64,000 bases of DNA from Pararge aegeria. Its lineage: Eukaryota > Arthropoda > Insecta > Lepidoptera > Nymphalidae. Positions 1 through 11,214 of this stretch are shown here, piece after piece (positions within the stretch are counted from its first letter, which is position 1; the number at the start of each line of letters is the position of its first letter). Position numbers and translations under genes: made by a program. Under the pieces are notes generated by a model. It searched no databases, was not told the origin of the DNA, and saw nothing but the letters and a program-made list of their open reading frames with translations. The DNA lies in the NCBI RefSeq assembly GCF_905163445.1, contig NC_053204.1:6083501-6147500 (forward strand), read 5' to 3'.

Positions 1-24
1 AACAAACGCTGGCAACTGCTCTTT

Positions 25-345
25 TTAACCCCCGACGCAAAACGAAGACGTGCGTCTGTGCGTGCGTGCGTACGTACTTGCGTGCGTGCGACTGAGGTTC
101 TGTGGCTCCCGAACGAATAAACCGATTTTTTTTTAATTTTAAACATGTATAAATCGGGAGGTTTCTTTACTATGTTTGATGAAAATCAGTCCAAGGTCAC
201 CTCAAATTGGCGTATGACATATATTTTCCCTCCCTCTATATGGGTATCCAACAAAAGGCCTTGACTATGATATGATGACAAATTTAAAATCCAAGATGGC
301 CGACACCACAAAATGGCGAACTGTATCCTTTTTTTAAATCTGCCT
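25..345 (+). mobile_element. Element P copy
   Basis: Begins with aacccccgacgcaaaa, passes through a TGCG-rich microsatellite (about 50-101), then 'cccgaacgaataaaccgat', and later 'aagatggccgacacca'. The same order of motifs recurs at 61757 (+) and, reversed, at 28246 and 28800, which establishes an interspersed family. No coding capacity or terminal inverted repeats are visible. Class unknown. Confidence 0.6.
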
Positions 346-810
346 AAAATAAAAATTGAAATTCAGCGGTTCTTTTAATTTTTTCTTTTATATATTATTT
401 TAACGATTACCGGAAGATACTATAATATATTTATTCACTACGTACTTTAAGAAGACTTTAACAAAGCATATAAATAAGTTTACAAATGCTATGTAGTAGG
501 GATACTAGGGTACCATGTACCCTTGATATTATATGGATAAGTAAATAAAACTTTATTCATACATCTGTACTCGACTAGCGACCTCGTTATGTCAATAAAT
601 TTTCGATACACCTTTTGCAACAACAATAATGTACCCAATTACCAACAGAGGTAGGTCTGTTGGAATATTCTTTGCTTTGTAAACGTGAGCGTACATCTAG
701 GGAGGTCAGAAATAAATTTTGTATTAAAAAATCTATTTTTATTTTTTTAAGTAGGTCTCCTCTATAAGCATTTTTGACATGTCAAGTGTGGTTGTAGTGA
801 CGCTTTATTG
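346..810. other. No recognisable feature
   Basis: AT-rich DNA with short A and T runs. No open frame with coding character, RNA gene or repeat shared with the rest of the window was seen. Confidence 0.5.
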
Positions 811-1056
811 TTTTTTTTATTCCTCTACAGATTAGTCCTTGACGGCAATCTCACTTAGTACTAAGTGATGATGCATTCTAAGATGGTAGCGGGCTAACCT
901 GTTAGGGAGTGTGGTAGTCATACCCCTAATAGGTTTCTACCCGACATCGTACCGGAACACTAAATCGCTTAGCGGTAGGGTAGACACAACAACAAGCCAC
1001 GGCCAAAACCTCCCACCAGGCTAGACCGGGGAAAAGCCAGAATTATTAAATCCCAA
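811..1056 (-). mobile_element. SINE-C copy (3' part and body)
   Basis: Read on the minus strand it gives the SINE-C body (a ggaggttttggccgtggctt-like block, then accgattaggggtatga-like, gcccgctaccatcttaga-like) and ends in the poly(A) tail seen here as poly(T) at 811-818. The tRNA-like head is missing or unrecognisable beyond 1056. Non-coding; retrotransposed by LINE enzymes in general. Confidence 0.75.
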
Positions 1057-1340
1057 CTACTCTAGAAATTGTCTTTTAATCCATTAAAACACAATTTCTA
1101 CCAAGAAGAAGCCTAAAAGAAACTCACTTAATAACATTACAACAACCAATAGAAACCCGATACTGGACATAAGTGTTTTTAGGGTTTTCCAAAATCCCTG
1201 GTTTTATATTCGGATTCACCAGTGACTGATACGTTTGATATCGTTTATCTGCCTACTGGAGGATCTACTTACGCTGTGTTCTTCTGTGTTCCAACTTCTC
1301 GAAGTTATTTGAGACTATCGTAATAGTTCTACTGCCTCCA

Positions 1341-1611
1341 TAAATAAAATAAATAAATAAATATACTACGACAATACACACGTCGCCATCTAGCCCCAAA
1401 GTAAGCGTAGCTTGTGTTATGAGTACTGAGATAGCTGATGAATATTTTTTAATGAATATAATACACATAAATACTTATAATATACAGATAAACACCCAGA
1501 CACTGAAAAACATTCATGTTCATCACACAAACATTTTCCAGTTGTGGGAATCGAACCCACGACCTTGGACTCAGAAAGCAGGGTCGCTGCCCACTGCGCC
1601 ACTCGGCCGTC
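1341..1611 (-). mobile_element. SINE-A, full-length copy
   Basis: On the minus strand: tRNA-like head with A-box-like 'gagtggcgcagtgggcagcg' and B-box-like 'gggttcgattcccac', a middle block cagtgtctgggtgtttat, the conserved 3' block (ggggctagatggcgacgtg here) and an ATTT-repeat tail at 1341-1363. Boxes A and B are the internal RNA polymerase III promoter expected of tRNA-derived SINEs. Short open frames across it are by-products of the repeat. Confidence 0.9.
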
Positions 1612-1794
1612 ATCCAACAGCTATCTTTCGCTTTAAACAGCGCACCTTATAAACGATTCTTCGTACGCTGAACGCAATTTTATAAGCCTCATCGGACGCA
1701 CCTAGTTTTTCCATCGTATGAAATGTTTCTGCGAGTAAAACTTCCGATTGTTTCATTTACTTTTAACCTGGTTCGTCATCATCATCATCTAAAC

Positions 1795-2348
1795 CAGTGG
1801 CGTGCATAGAAGGTATGCACAGGGTATGCAGATGATATAAAGTGAAGAAAATGTCCGGTACGTGTTATATATGTAACCTATCCTTAGGTTTTGACGTGAC
1901 AACGTCTTATAATTCGATGGAGCCGGCTGCACGCACGAAAAACATGACGTATGCGGCGTTACCTCGCTCTGAGGCGTTCCATTCAAGGCTTAAAGTGCAA
2001 GCGAGAGCGCGGAACGAGCGACAAAGAGGCACAGTCGGCCTCCGCGTTCGACATCTGTCACTCTCCTACTTGAGTGCGCGATGCGTCCGCGTGGACAGCT
2101 TCTATACAATAATAAATTTACATGTTTTCGGCAAGGATGAAGTGCAGTGAAAAGTGAATATGATGTCAATTGTTTATAGCAACGATAATATCTATCAAAC
2201 AAATAAAATTAAAATTTTCTTTTGAAAAATGCAACCATTCCATCAGCAGTGTCAGTAAGCCGACTTTACAGACAACCAATTTTTTTTTAACTCGTTCTGG
2301 AGATTTCTTCATTTTATATCATCTGCATACCCTCTATGCACGCCACTG
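1795..2348. mobile_element. hAT-type MITE, interrupted by another element
   Basis: The left end cagtggcgtgcatagaaggt is matched by the inverted right end ctctatgcacgccactg, and similarity continues inward for ~50 bp (gcagatgatataaa versus its complement). The flanks are near-identical 8-mers, atctaaac at 1787-1794 and atctcaac at 2349-2356, as expected for hAT target-site duplications. The CAGTG terminus also fits hAT. There is no transposase, so this is a non-autonomous element. Its centre (about 1889-2288) is occupied by a different repeat. Related pieces lie at 26060 and 62807. Confidence 0.82.
1889..2288 (+). mobile_element. Nested GTGACAACGTC element
   Basis: A ~400-bp GC-richer segment starting ttttgacgtgacaacgtc and sharing nearly its whole length with 63519-63944. 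It sits between hAT-MITE sequences that are contiguous in the related copy at 62807, so it was inserted there. In the 63.5-kb copy the inverted partner of the left end (ttacgacgttgtcacgttc) survives near the right side; here that part is deleted. Probably a non-autonomous TIR element. Open frames through it have no recognisable domain. Confidence 0.65.
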
Positions 2349-2356
2349 ATCTCAAC

Positions 2357-3555
2357 CACATCATACACTGCTGGAAGTAGTATATTTTATAGAAACTTCA
2401 CGACACACTCGTTAGAGAAAAATAAACTTGAAGTGTGCGCTCACCTTAACAGACAATACACCGTAGTCCAAACTGAATTGGTTACGTCAAATATACTCAT
2501 ATTTTTTTGCTTAATATGGCCACGCATACATTCTGCAGATTTGCGTAGGCGATTGGTAAATCGATAGGCAAAAGACGTCAAGGCACACGTCTAGGAGACG
2601 TGCTGTATATTTATTTCATTTCCGGACCAGTTTAAAATTGCCTCTTACTAGAAACGGAGGTATAAAAAACTATATTACATTATAAACTATTTGTCAATTA
2701 TAGCTTATTTGGTTATTAAAAAATGTGTCGATACATTATTTAATACATACTATTAAATAATGTATCGATAGGTCTAGGACATATTATGTAACAGTATAAA
2801 GTACGAGTCGCATTCGAGCAAAAAATATTTTTTATATACAAAACGTTTTACTATCTTATTATATATACTATTATATAGGAAGTGTCATCTTATCTTACAT
2901 ATCGATGTCGATTAATTTGTATTGTTTAAAATGCCTTCACTACCTTCACTTCACTGTTACTATCAGCGCAGTCGTACGTGGTCGTATTGTCAGATATACC
3001 TAGACTGGCAGAAGCTGAATAAATCAATAATGGACGCACACTATATTCGTTTTTGACCCAGTGGTCTGATACTTTGGTAGAAGGGAGCGTTGAAGTATAG
3101 CCCACTTTGCTTTTTGGGCGACAGGCAATAAATTGCTATTTAATAAATCATTGAACAATAGATGTTATCTATTAGTAGATAGAGTTTATTTTTATTTATT
3201 TATTTTTATATAAGCGTTGAAAATGTTATTTTACGATTGTTATAAATAGTCACGATGTTATTTTTATGGATAATTCGCTAATTACCTATTGGTACAAAGG
3301 AATTCCTTTACGTTTTGATAACACAAAGGCCTCCTCTGTACTAGAAGAGTGAAATAGCTTATAATAGCTTAAATAAGCTTTTTTTTTAACTGATACGCTT
3401 GGGCTAAGGATTTTTACATGATTAGTAAGTTGCCACTTGCTTTTTAATAAGAGTAATCGAGATTATCACATATATTCAGTAGAAATATCAGTATAAATTA
3501 GTAATACGAACGATACCGGGTAATTTGCAGATAAATTATTATAGAATATTAATTT
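2357..3555. other. Unannotated AT-rich DNA with a perfect hairpin
   Basis: No gene or repeat family was recognised. Contains a perfect 18-bp inverted repeat with a 5-nt loop at 2728-2768. Confidence 0.5.
2728..2768. repeat. Perfect hairpin, 18-bp arms
   Basis: tcgatacattatttaata (2728-2745), loop catac, then its exact reverse complement (2751-2768). Confidence 0.95.
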
Positions 3556-3820
3556 GACGGCCGATTGGCGCAGTTTGCAGCGACCCTGCTTTCTGAGTCC
3601 AAGGCCGTGGGTTCGATTCCCACAACTGAAAAATGTTTGTGTGATGAGCATGAATATTTTTCAGTGTCTGGGTGTTTATATCATAATTATATATACGAGA
3701 ATATTAAAAGTATTTATGTATTATATTCATAAAAATATTCAACAGCTATCTTGGTACCCATAACACAAGCTACGCTTACTTTGGGGCTGGATGGCGATGT
3801 GTGTATTGTCGTAGTATACA
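3556..3820 (+). mobile_element. SINE-A, full-length copy
   Basis: Head gacggccgattggcgcag, B-box-like gggttcgattcccac, middle block cagtgtctgggtgtttat, then the acaagctacgcttactttgg block and ggggctggatggcgatgtg. The usual ATTT tail is replaced by a TATACATTA-rich run. Confidence 0.9.
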
Positions 3821-4242
3821 TTATACATTATATCCTAAAATTTAAATATAATACCAAGAAAAACGTAGGTACTTCCAATTATAGTTAGACCTCTAAACTT
3901 TGAAATTTCTTCGTCGAAAAAAATTTAAGCGAAACTTGCAGAGCGGACAACCATAGTCAGACATTTGGTTAAAAATAACATATCTTTTTCGCTGTAAATT
4001 ATATTAATAGTTTACGTGCTTTTATCAGCATGCGTGTTTTTAGCAGCACTTAGGATCTTATTTCTTTTTTTGCATTCGTTTCTGCAACAGACACGTCGCA
4101 ATCCCAATACCGCAGGGACAGTTTTGAGAAATGTTTCGATTTTTATTACTCTTACTTTTGTTTTAATTCCAATTTTAATTTTGATAAATTTTCATTTTTA
4201 CTTTTTGGACGTAATTATTTAATCAAATTAGGAAAAATTGAG
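3821..4242. other. No recognisable feature
   Basis: AT-rich; one short open frame (4016-4222) is rich in hydrophobic residues because of base composition and has no supporting feature. Confidence 0.45.
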
Positions 4243-4604
4243 AAGAGGCGTAAATATGAAAACCTGGATAGCAGCTTCATTTTTGTGCCTTTTGGAGTAG
4301 AGACTTTGGGACCGTGGGGTCCGGAGGCAAGAGCCCTTTTCAAAGAATTATCGAAAAGGGTTATCGAGTCTACCGGTGATCCTAGAACGGGCAGTTACCT
4401 TGGCCAACGAATTAGTTTGGCCATCCAAAGGGGCAATGCTGCCAGCATCTTAGGAACTGTGCCTCGCTGCGGTGGTTTCGAGGACATTTTAGATTTTATT
4501 TAGTTTTAAATAGTTTATTTTAGGTTATATTTATAATTAGAAATTTATTCATGTCTAATGATTATGGGTGAAGCTTCAAATAAATTATTATTATTATTAT
4601 TTGT
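4243..4604 (+). pseudogene. LINE ORF2 C-terminus plus 3' UTR (5'-truncated)
   Basis: In-frame from codon 4243 to a TAG at 4501-4503 it encodes the extreme C-terminal ~86 residues of a non-LTR retrotransposon polyprotein. Recognisable stretches are PFGVETLGPWGPEARALF, STGDPR and ISLAIQRGNAASILGTVP, a C-terminal signature seen after the reverse transcriptase domain in several LINE groups. An ATT-repeat tail ends at about 4604. The catalytic RT region is absent: classic 5' truncation. Almost identical to the minus-strand copy at 20282-20670, so insertion was fairly recent. Clade not assigned. Confidence 0.8.
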
Positions 4605-4797
4605 ATTTATGTACATTACATACCTTAAATATTCTCTAAATTCTCTTAAATATTCTCTATAATAATAATAATAATAGTTTTTAAAACCCATAGACGGCAC
4701 AGCTTTAGTTTTAAGTTACGAAATGTAGTTTTAACTATCTCACTGCAATGGAAAAAAATTTCTTTGATTTCGATTGAAACGCCTACCTAGTTTTAGT
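4605..4797. other. AT-rich spacer with ATA microsatellite
   Basis: Contains a short (TAA)n run around 4660-4676 and repeated 'taaatattctct'. Nothing else seen. Confidence 0.4.
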
Positions 4798-4915
4798 GTC
4801 TCTCTGGACTTTGGAAATTGGTGGTGATTCCCCCCGTGCCTCAGAGAGCACGTTAAGCTGTCAGTCCTGCGCCTGATCTCTTGCAGGTGAAGCCGGATCT
4901 ACCATCGGATTATGA
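4798..4915 (+). mobile_element. SINE-D-like fragment
   Basis: Contains ccccccgtgcctcagagagc followed by acgttaagctgtcagtcc, matching the core found reversed at about 54290 and 59805. Head and tail are missing. Confidence 0.5.
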
Positions 4916-4916
4916 C

Positions 4917-5243
4917 TTTTTTTTTTTTTTTAATATATAGACAAGTGCTTGACTGCAATCACACCTGATGGTAAGTGATAATGCAGCCTAAGATGAAGCG
5001 CGCTTGCCTAGAAGATGCCTATTCACTCTTGATTTGAAGGTACCCAGATTATAGGTATCGGGGAAGACGGAAGATGGGAGGGCATTCCAGGCCTTTGCGG
5101 TGCGGATCAGACAGGACAAAGCAAAACGCTACGGACGTGTTGATGGTATTTCAACCATGTAACGGTGCAGATTCTTTCGGTGACGGTACAAAGAGTGCAC
5201 CTGTGTTTGCTCACACACTTGTGTACTATAATATCGCCCGCAA
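4917..5243 (-). pseudogene. Jockey/CR1-like LINE: RT C-terminus and 3' UTR
   Basis: The minus strand reads through a long frame ending in LIRTAKAWNALPSSVFPDTY, then NLGTFKSRVNRHLLGKRASS and a TAG at 4988-4990. This is the typical extreme C-terminus of Jockey/CR1-like LINE reverse-transcriptase proteins in insects. One in-frame stop (5129-5131) shows it is dead. Downstream (4987 to 4917) the 3' UTR carries gattgcagtcaagcacttgt and a poly(A) tail, seen here as poly(T). That 3' end closely resembles the 3' end of SINE-C, so this LINE type is a candidate mobilising partner. Confidence 0.78.
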
Positions 5244-7790
5244 CATAAATGTATCGTACCGCGTTCTGTATATTTAAACAATTTTTTTTTTGTCGATAAC
5301 TTCAAAAAATTTTATTTGAATATTAAATAAAAGGTCGCTCGACAAAATCCGAAGTAACGCACTTGCAAATTTTTCAAAATTCTGAGCTACCTTTTAAAAT
5401 TTGAATTTTTAATTGAAACTTTCAGGAACTTATATTTTTTTGGTCTATAAAAATATACCGTAAGGAGAGTTTTCACGTGAGTCTAAAAAAATAGTTTGTT
5501 TTTTTGCGCCACCCTACTACTATATATTATATCTAAATTATATATATTTATATTTATATATTACTCTCTCTTGAGACTGACCACCGTAGCCTAAATCGGT
5601 CTGGCAAACAGAAGTAGAACTATTCACCTGAGGCCGGGTAAAAATTCTGCCGTCCTTCGGGGTAGGTATTTTAAATTTTCCGTAACTATAACTAGCTAGC
5701 CGCAACTGACCTTCCCCACAGGAATATCCAGAGGTAGTCAATTTAGAAAACATATTTTCTGAATTGGCTCAATGTTGGGGTTTTCGTAAAATTCCCCGAG
5801 TAATCCAAGCGCATAACGAACCCGTACACTTTTGAACTCAGTTGCTTATGCTTAGTAAATCTATTAAGGCTACGCTGGCCAGTTGGTTTTTGAAATCGAG
5901 ACACATGTCGTTTTGCACCAAAAATTGTTACAAAACACAATTTGATTCAGTATTTAGTTATTTTGGCAACCTTATATGTACTTTTGGAGATAATGAACAC
6001 AATGGCCAGTTGCTCTTTGTCATGAGAAAGCGTGGCGAGAATGCATGCTATTTCATTATTACTAACGAGAGTGAAACACGTGTTGTTTTGACCAAAAACT
6101 GTTAAATGAATAAACCATTGGTACTATGGTATATATTAAAGCAATACTATTATACAATTTTTGTTTCCTTTATAAATATATTTTTACATAAAGAGTACGC
6201 TTGCAATGCACTCACTCACTCTCTAATCTCCTAAGTATGCACCGGAAGTTTGGAACGGAAATGATTATGTTAGTTAAGATATATATTCGCACTCTATTTT
6301 TTATTTGCTTGCTTTGTTAAGAATCTGTGAAAATAGGTTTCGTTTGTTTACTGCGCGAAAAGCGCAGCCTTAAATTACCTACCCCAATCAAGAATGGAGC
6401 CTGAAACATCTAGCTTATGCAATGGCTACCATATAGGTCGTAAAAAAACTATCAGTCTTCCACGAACTAAACTAAACTCCAGAGAGACTAAAACCGAGAT
6501 GAAATGAAAAAATCAACTTCAAACACCCAACACCTGCCCTAATTACGTAGGAAAACGTATCGAACCTGTTATACAAAAACCGTAACCACTTTATTGTGCG
6601 GATGCAAACAATATTCATCAGTCCTTATGACTATTAAAATAAGGTCGAAATTCTAATGTAGGATTAGTTACGCGGCGGCAATATATTTTGTCGTGCTCTC
6701 ATCTCAGAGTAAATCTACTTTTTGTTGCAACTACTCACTTGATAGTGTCTTTTTTAGGGTTCCGTAGTCAAATGAGTTTTACCCACGTTAGTTAGATGAC
6801 CCGAATTAAAAATTCTTGTCTATTTTGAACTCCAAATGATAAATGTTGTAAATACCACTCTGTTTAGAAAGATATTAATACAAATCTTTAATTGACAGGT
6901 CTAAAAATATTGCTAAAAATATTGCTACAAAGAACATAGTGCAAACGCTATGTTAAAAAAAAGTCGTTTATTACTACTTTAACTAACTTTTTGTCTTTTT
7001 TGGTTTGGTTTTAAGATTTGTGTGCTACTTCTACCATTGTATTTAGTCTGCTGTCACTTAATTATTTATATTATTTCTTATTATAGACTCTATAAAGAAA
7101 ATTCATAAAAACGACTTTGTATACACCATAAATAACTTAAAATTCTTAATTTCACTCAGATTGAAATAATAAACTGGCATTGCATAGTTAAGGTCTACTT
7201 TTGTTAAATTCTGTATTTTAAATTGATTAATTTTTAAGTTCCATATAACTACCGGCTCCTTTGTTTGTTAATTGAAAGACATAATAAATAATACATACAT
7301 TATTTTGTTTCATTCATTGAGACATATTTTTATTTGAACTTCAATTTGAATTTTATATTTAAGCTAAAATTCAAAGTGCGTATATTTTGGACAAATTAAT
7401 GATAAGAATAGCTCGACTAAACTTCGAGATAATAAATTACATGAATTTATTATCACAAAAATCAATTATCAAATAGTTTTGCTCGAAATAAAACTATTGG
7501 CCAGCAAACATCGATTCTTTTCCAGTAAAGTGAGCTTCACGTTAGTTAACATTTTGAAATTAGTTGCATAACATTATTAGCTTCATGAAATCTATTCATA
7601 GTATATATTCTTTGTTGGTTAATTTTTCCTTGCTTTTTTTTTTTTTTTTTCCGAAATACCAATTGTTACCTTCGGTTTCCACGGAATTTGTAAAAAATCG
7701 ATAAAAACCGGGCGAAGAACGGCAGGCAAAAGCTAGTTTCATAAATACTTTCACATTTACAACTTTAATTTCATAGTACACTAGCTGTTG
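5244..7790. other. Long stretch without recognisable genes
   Basis: About 2.5 kb of AT-rich DNA. Weak structure only: 'gcgccaccctactac' near 5508, resembling the ends of interspersed repeats, and an approximate direct repeat (5900-5932 and 6074-6106). The open frame at 5842-6105 spans that repeat and has no recognisable domain. Poly(T) at about 7633-7650. Confidence 0.5.
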
Positions 7791-8072
7791 CCCGCGACTT
7801 CGTCTGCGTTTGATTTCGTTTTTAAAGTATTCAGTATCGTTAAGCCTTAAATGAGTATAGTAGTATATATATGTATAACATGTGACTGTCAATTAATTAA
7901 AGACAAATAATTTGCATAAAAATAAAATTGCGACTATAATTAAAGATCTAAGCTATCCTATCTCTTAAGTTGGAGCAGACTGCTCACGGTGTGCCAATTT
8001 AATTTAAAATCGGTTAAGTAGTTTAGGAGTCCATCGCGGACCAACATCGTGACAGGAGATTTATATATATTA
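7791..8072 (+). mobile_element. Element T, first unit of a tandem dimer
   Basis: Starts ctagctgttgcccgcgactt, includes a short TA microsatellite, then ttaaagatctaagctatcct, ggagtccatcgcggaccaac, and ends ggagatttatatatatta. Followed immediately by a second copy in the same orientation. No coding sequence. The opening motif is widespread in lepidopteran genomes. Confidence 0.8.
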
Positions 8073-8371
8073 CTAGCTGTTGCCCGCGACTTCGTCTGCG
8101 TTAGATTTTGTTTTTAAAGTATTCAGTATCGCTAAGCCTTAAATGAGTATAGTAGTATATATATATATATATAACATGTGACTGTCAATTAATTATAGAC
8201 AAATAATTTGCAATAAAATTAAATTGCGACTATAATTAAAGATCTAAGCTATCCTATCTCTTAAGTTGGACCAGACTGCTCATGGTGTGCCAATTTAATT
8301 TAAAATCGGTTCAGTAGTTTAGGAGTCCATCGCGGACAAACATCGTGACAGGAGATTTATATATATTAAGA
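8073..8371 (+). mobile_element. Element T, second unit of a tandem dimer
   Basis: Head-to-tail with the previous copy and over 90% similar by eye, with a longer TA run (about 8155-8172). Differences such as gtcagcagact-type substitutions and 'caataaaattaaatt' show the two units have diverged. Confidence 0.8.
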
Positions 8372-9340
8372 TGATGGAATTGTTAACGCAATGAATGTCA
8401 TGAAACTGTTATGTGAAATCAGAGGTTTAGACGTGTAATTAATGTCATTAAACTGATTATAATCCACTAATTTCATATGTAAATCCAACTTAAGCAGCCC
8501 ATCGCTTAAAGGCTCTGCTCTCGATTGTTGTAGCTCTTTTGAGCCTAGCAGTGCTTTATATTAAAACCACAAACAAAATAATCAAATCCCTGGTCTGAGC
8601 AAAATGTATTTCCATGGAACAATATAATAAACGCAAAATGTTTTTAAGAAATCCATGCATTTAAGTTTTTGTTACATAACAGATGCACTTTTTAAAACAA
8701 TAAGTCATTACTCTTTATGCTATTAAGTAAGCGATAAGGCCACCTTTGCGAATATATATATCTTTCCTTTTGTTTGGTTAGCGTTGTTTTCTTTCTGTAT
8801 ATGCAATACAGATCTATTCTGTTACTATTCTACTTATTATTCATTCGTCTTTGAATGCATAATTGGAGTTTTATAATATTACAAGAGTCGATACCCAAAC
8901 ATTAAAACCAATAAGTGGTTTTACCACCATAACCATAAGTGGTCTTATTGATATATCAAATTTAATTAATGTGTAATTAAATAAAAATGTATAGTTTATT
9001 ATTTTAAAACCAACTTTTGAGTAGGTAACTAAATCTATTAGTTTTTCTGTGTTATTTCTACAGAACCCTACCTTACGCATGACTTGAGACACACTTGACC
9101 GTTTTTTTTTTTAAATTTCAAGTCCAGCGTCAACCTTGGTTGTCACTTAATATGTGGCTGCGGCTTTTTTGTGGTTTTAGTTTAATAATAAAATTAAGCA
9201 TGGCTTTTTTGAAAACCTTAGTGGCTTCTTATGCGTATGCAAACATGATCTTAACTCGGTTTTTTGCTTCGATCAATAACATGTTTTCAAAAAGTGTCCT
9301 TGAAGAATAAGTTACCGTTACCATCTTAGAATACACCATC
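8372..9340. other. No recognisable feature
   Basis: AT-rich DNA with short hydrophobic open frames of no coding character. Confidence 0.45.
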
Positions 9341-10140
9341 ACGTACCACCAGCAGGGCTAGCATGGGCAGGAGACAAAAATTATATCCCCCGATTGTATC
9401 CCCTGACAAGGGATATAATTAACGTGACCACCTGCTAAAGCAAGGAAATATGGAGTAGAAGAAGTTTAACCCCGTTTATTATTACATATTAATTATTGGA
9501 GTTCTCCTTAAGAATCGATTTTCATATATAAGGCGCCCGGTATGAGAATAATGTGAGGAGTAAAATCTACTGATGAATGAACTCGTTACGTTTTCGCTTT
9601 GCGACGTTGCATGCCCGGCAACTGAGATGCGCAAACATGCAACGTCGCTTTCGTTTAATTAACTTATTTTTCCTATTTAAGTTACCAAGGAAACCGAATA
9701 TTATCTAGGTAAAGAAACACATAAATATATGGGACAGAGTGAGATAGAAAACATTATACATTTTTTTTCCTGTCCTTGTTACCATGGAAACTAAATAATA
9801 AACATTATTTGGATATTATTTTCACTTGTGCGCCAGTGCACTGAGAGTTGGCTGTGGGAGAAGATAATTTTTAAACCTTTCCCCCGGGATGTAATTATCT
9901 CCTGTCCATGCTGGCCGTGCGGGGATGTAATAAACGTGTCCACTTTAAGCACGGGAAGCTGGAGTAGGAGAAGTTTACTCCCATTTATTATGACTCTTAC
10001 ATTATTTGAATATTATTTTCACTGTGCGCCAGTGCTTTGAGAGTTGATAAAACTGTGGGAGAAGGTAAATTTTTATCCTTTCCAGCCATCCGGGGACATA
10101 ATTGACACCTGCCCATGCTAGCCGAGCAGGTAAGATTTCA
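9341..10140. repeat. Repeat R: inverted and tandem ~200-bp units
   Basis: A unit with 'attattttcactgtgcgcca', 'tgagagttgataaa' and 'ctgtgggagaagat' occurs at about 9805 and again at about 10003 (period ~198). The segment at 9348-9385 (gctagcatgggcaggagac) is the inverted counterpart of 10090-10132. A related piece is at 21655-21850. Between them lies a perfect 13-bp hairpin at 9601-9648. Unclassified; possibly a foldback-type element. Confidence 0.5.
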
Positions 10141-11214
10141 GTTAAGGGCTAAATTTTAAAAAGTGTTCCTTCCCGAATTGGGAGTCTATTTTAGTTCGTT
10201 TGCTAGTGAATAAGCAAATATGTAACGCGGTATATCAAATTTTAAGTAAAGACGTACGCATTTTAATATCTTAATTTTCAAATACACATTGTAAAAAGCA
10301 GAACCGTTAACCTTTTCTCGTAAACTAAATTTTTCTAACTTTTTGTTATAACAATCTATTCAATACGTTTTTATGTTTTAAAATAAAAAAAAATAAGTTA
10401 AAACAAATTGAAACATATATTGATAAATGAAAAGAGATTTTCTTTTTGGATGTATGTTTATATGTATATTTGTTTAAGTTCTTTTTATAATAAGACAAGT
10501 ACGATAAAGTTGTACTTACATTTAATATGAGATGTATTTCGGGTTCATTATTGTTCAACGATTTTTTATTTGATATATATTTAGCGCATGACTGCCTATA
10601 CTGCGATACTGGTTGGTAACACACCCAGTTAGGTAGTTAGGTACCATCCACCACCAATCTTCTTCCAAGTTAGCGTTAAGTTGGAAGGGTTAAAGAAGGT
10701 TTTTTTTTTGTGTAGGTACCGCTGCTTAATTAAAAAAGGGGTTTTCAAACCGACAATACACTTTATTACAGGAGGGATTCAACGGTATGAAATTTATTTT
10801 AAGTTCGTAATTTTGTGTCTTCTAATCAATTTTAAGCATTTTATATATGTAATAAAATGTTAATGTTGGTGTAAATATACTATTTAGGAGTGTGAGTTAT
10901 ATACACATATATGAGTAAAAAAGGCCGCTAACTATGACTTCAATTGTTAAGCTATGTTTTTTTATTTTCTTAATTTTGTTTAACTTTTTTGAGTACAATA
11001 AAGATTTCATTTTAATAATTACAAAAGAATACCGATCTATTGAAAGAGTTTTGCGACGTACCTAAGCTACCTAGTAGGTAAATTAATTTATGTAGCGCTT
11101 ACTGCTGCTTAGTACCTACTTTAAGGCCCCTATATTTTAGGGGCCTTACAGTCTTAAAGAGGGGAGACAATCCGCAATTAAAGCAAAAGCCCACCACGGA
11201 ATTACATCAGCGTG
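10141..11214. other. AT-rich DNA, one hairpin
   Basis: No gene recognised. A perfect 10-bp inverted repeat (taaggcccct) with a 7-nt loop lies at 11122-11148. Confidence 0.45.

Noticed and set aside
1842..2150. 102-residue ORF, and its counterparts at 1990-2202, 63338-63658 and 63538-63828
   Set aside because: All lie on the repeated GTGACAACGTC element and occur on both strands; no domain recognised.
3556..3640. tRNA gene candidates (A-box and B-box matches at 3556, 17543, 31041, 54567 and others)
   Set aside because: Each is the head of a repeated SINE with a constant unrelated body; none was shown to fold as a complete cloverleaf with acceptor pairing.
4285..4503. Small plus-strand ORF as a host gene
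   Set aside because: It is the C-terminus of a LINE, repeated at 20332-20628, with a LINE-type 3' tail.
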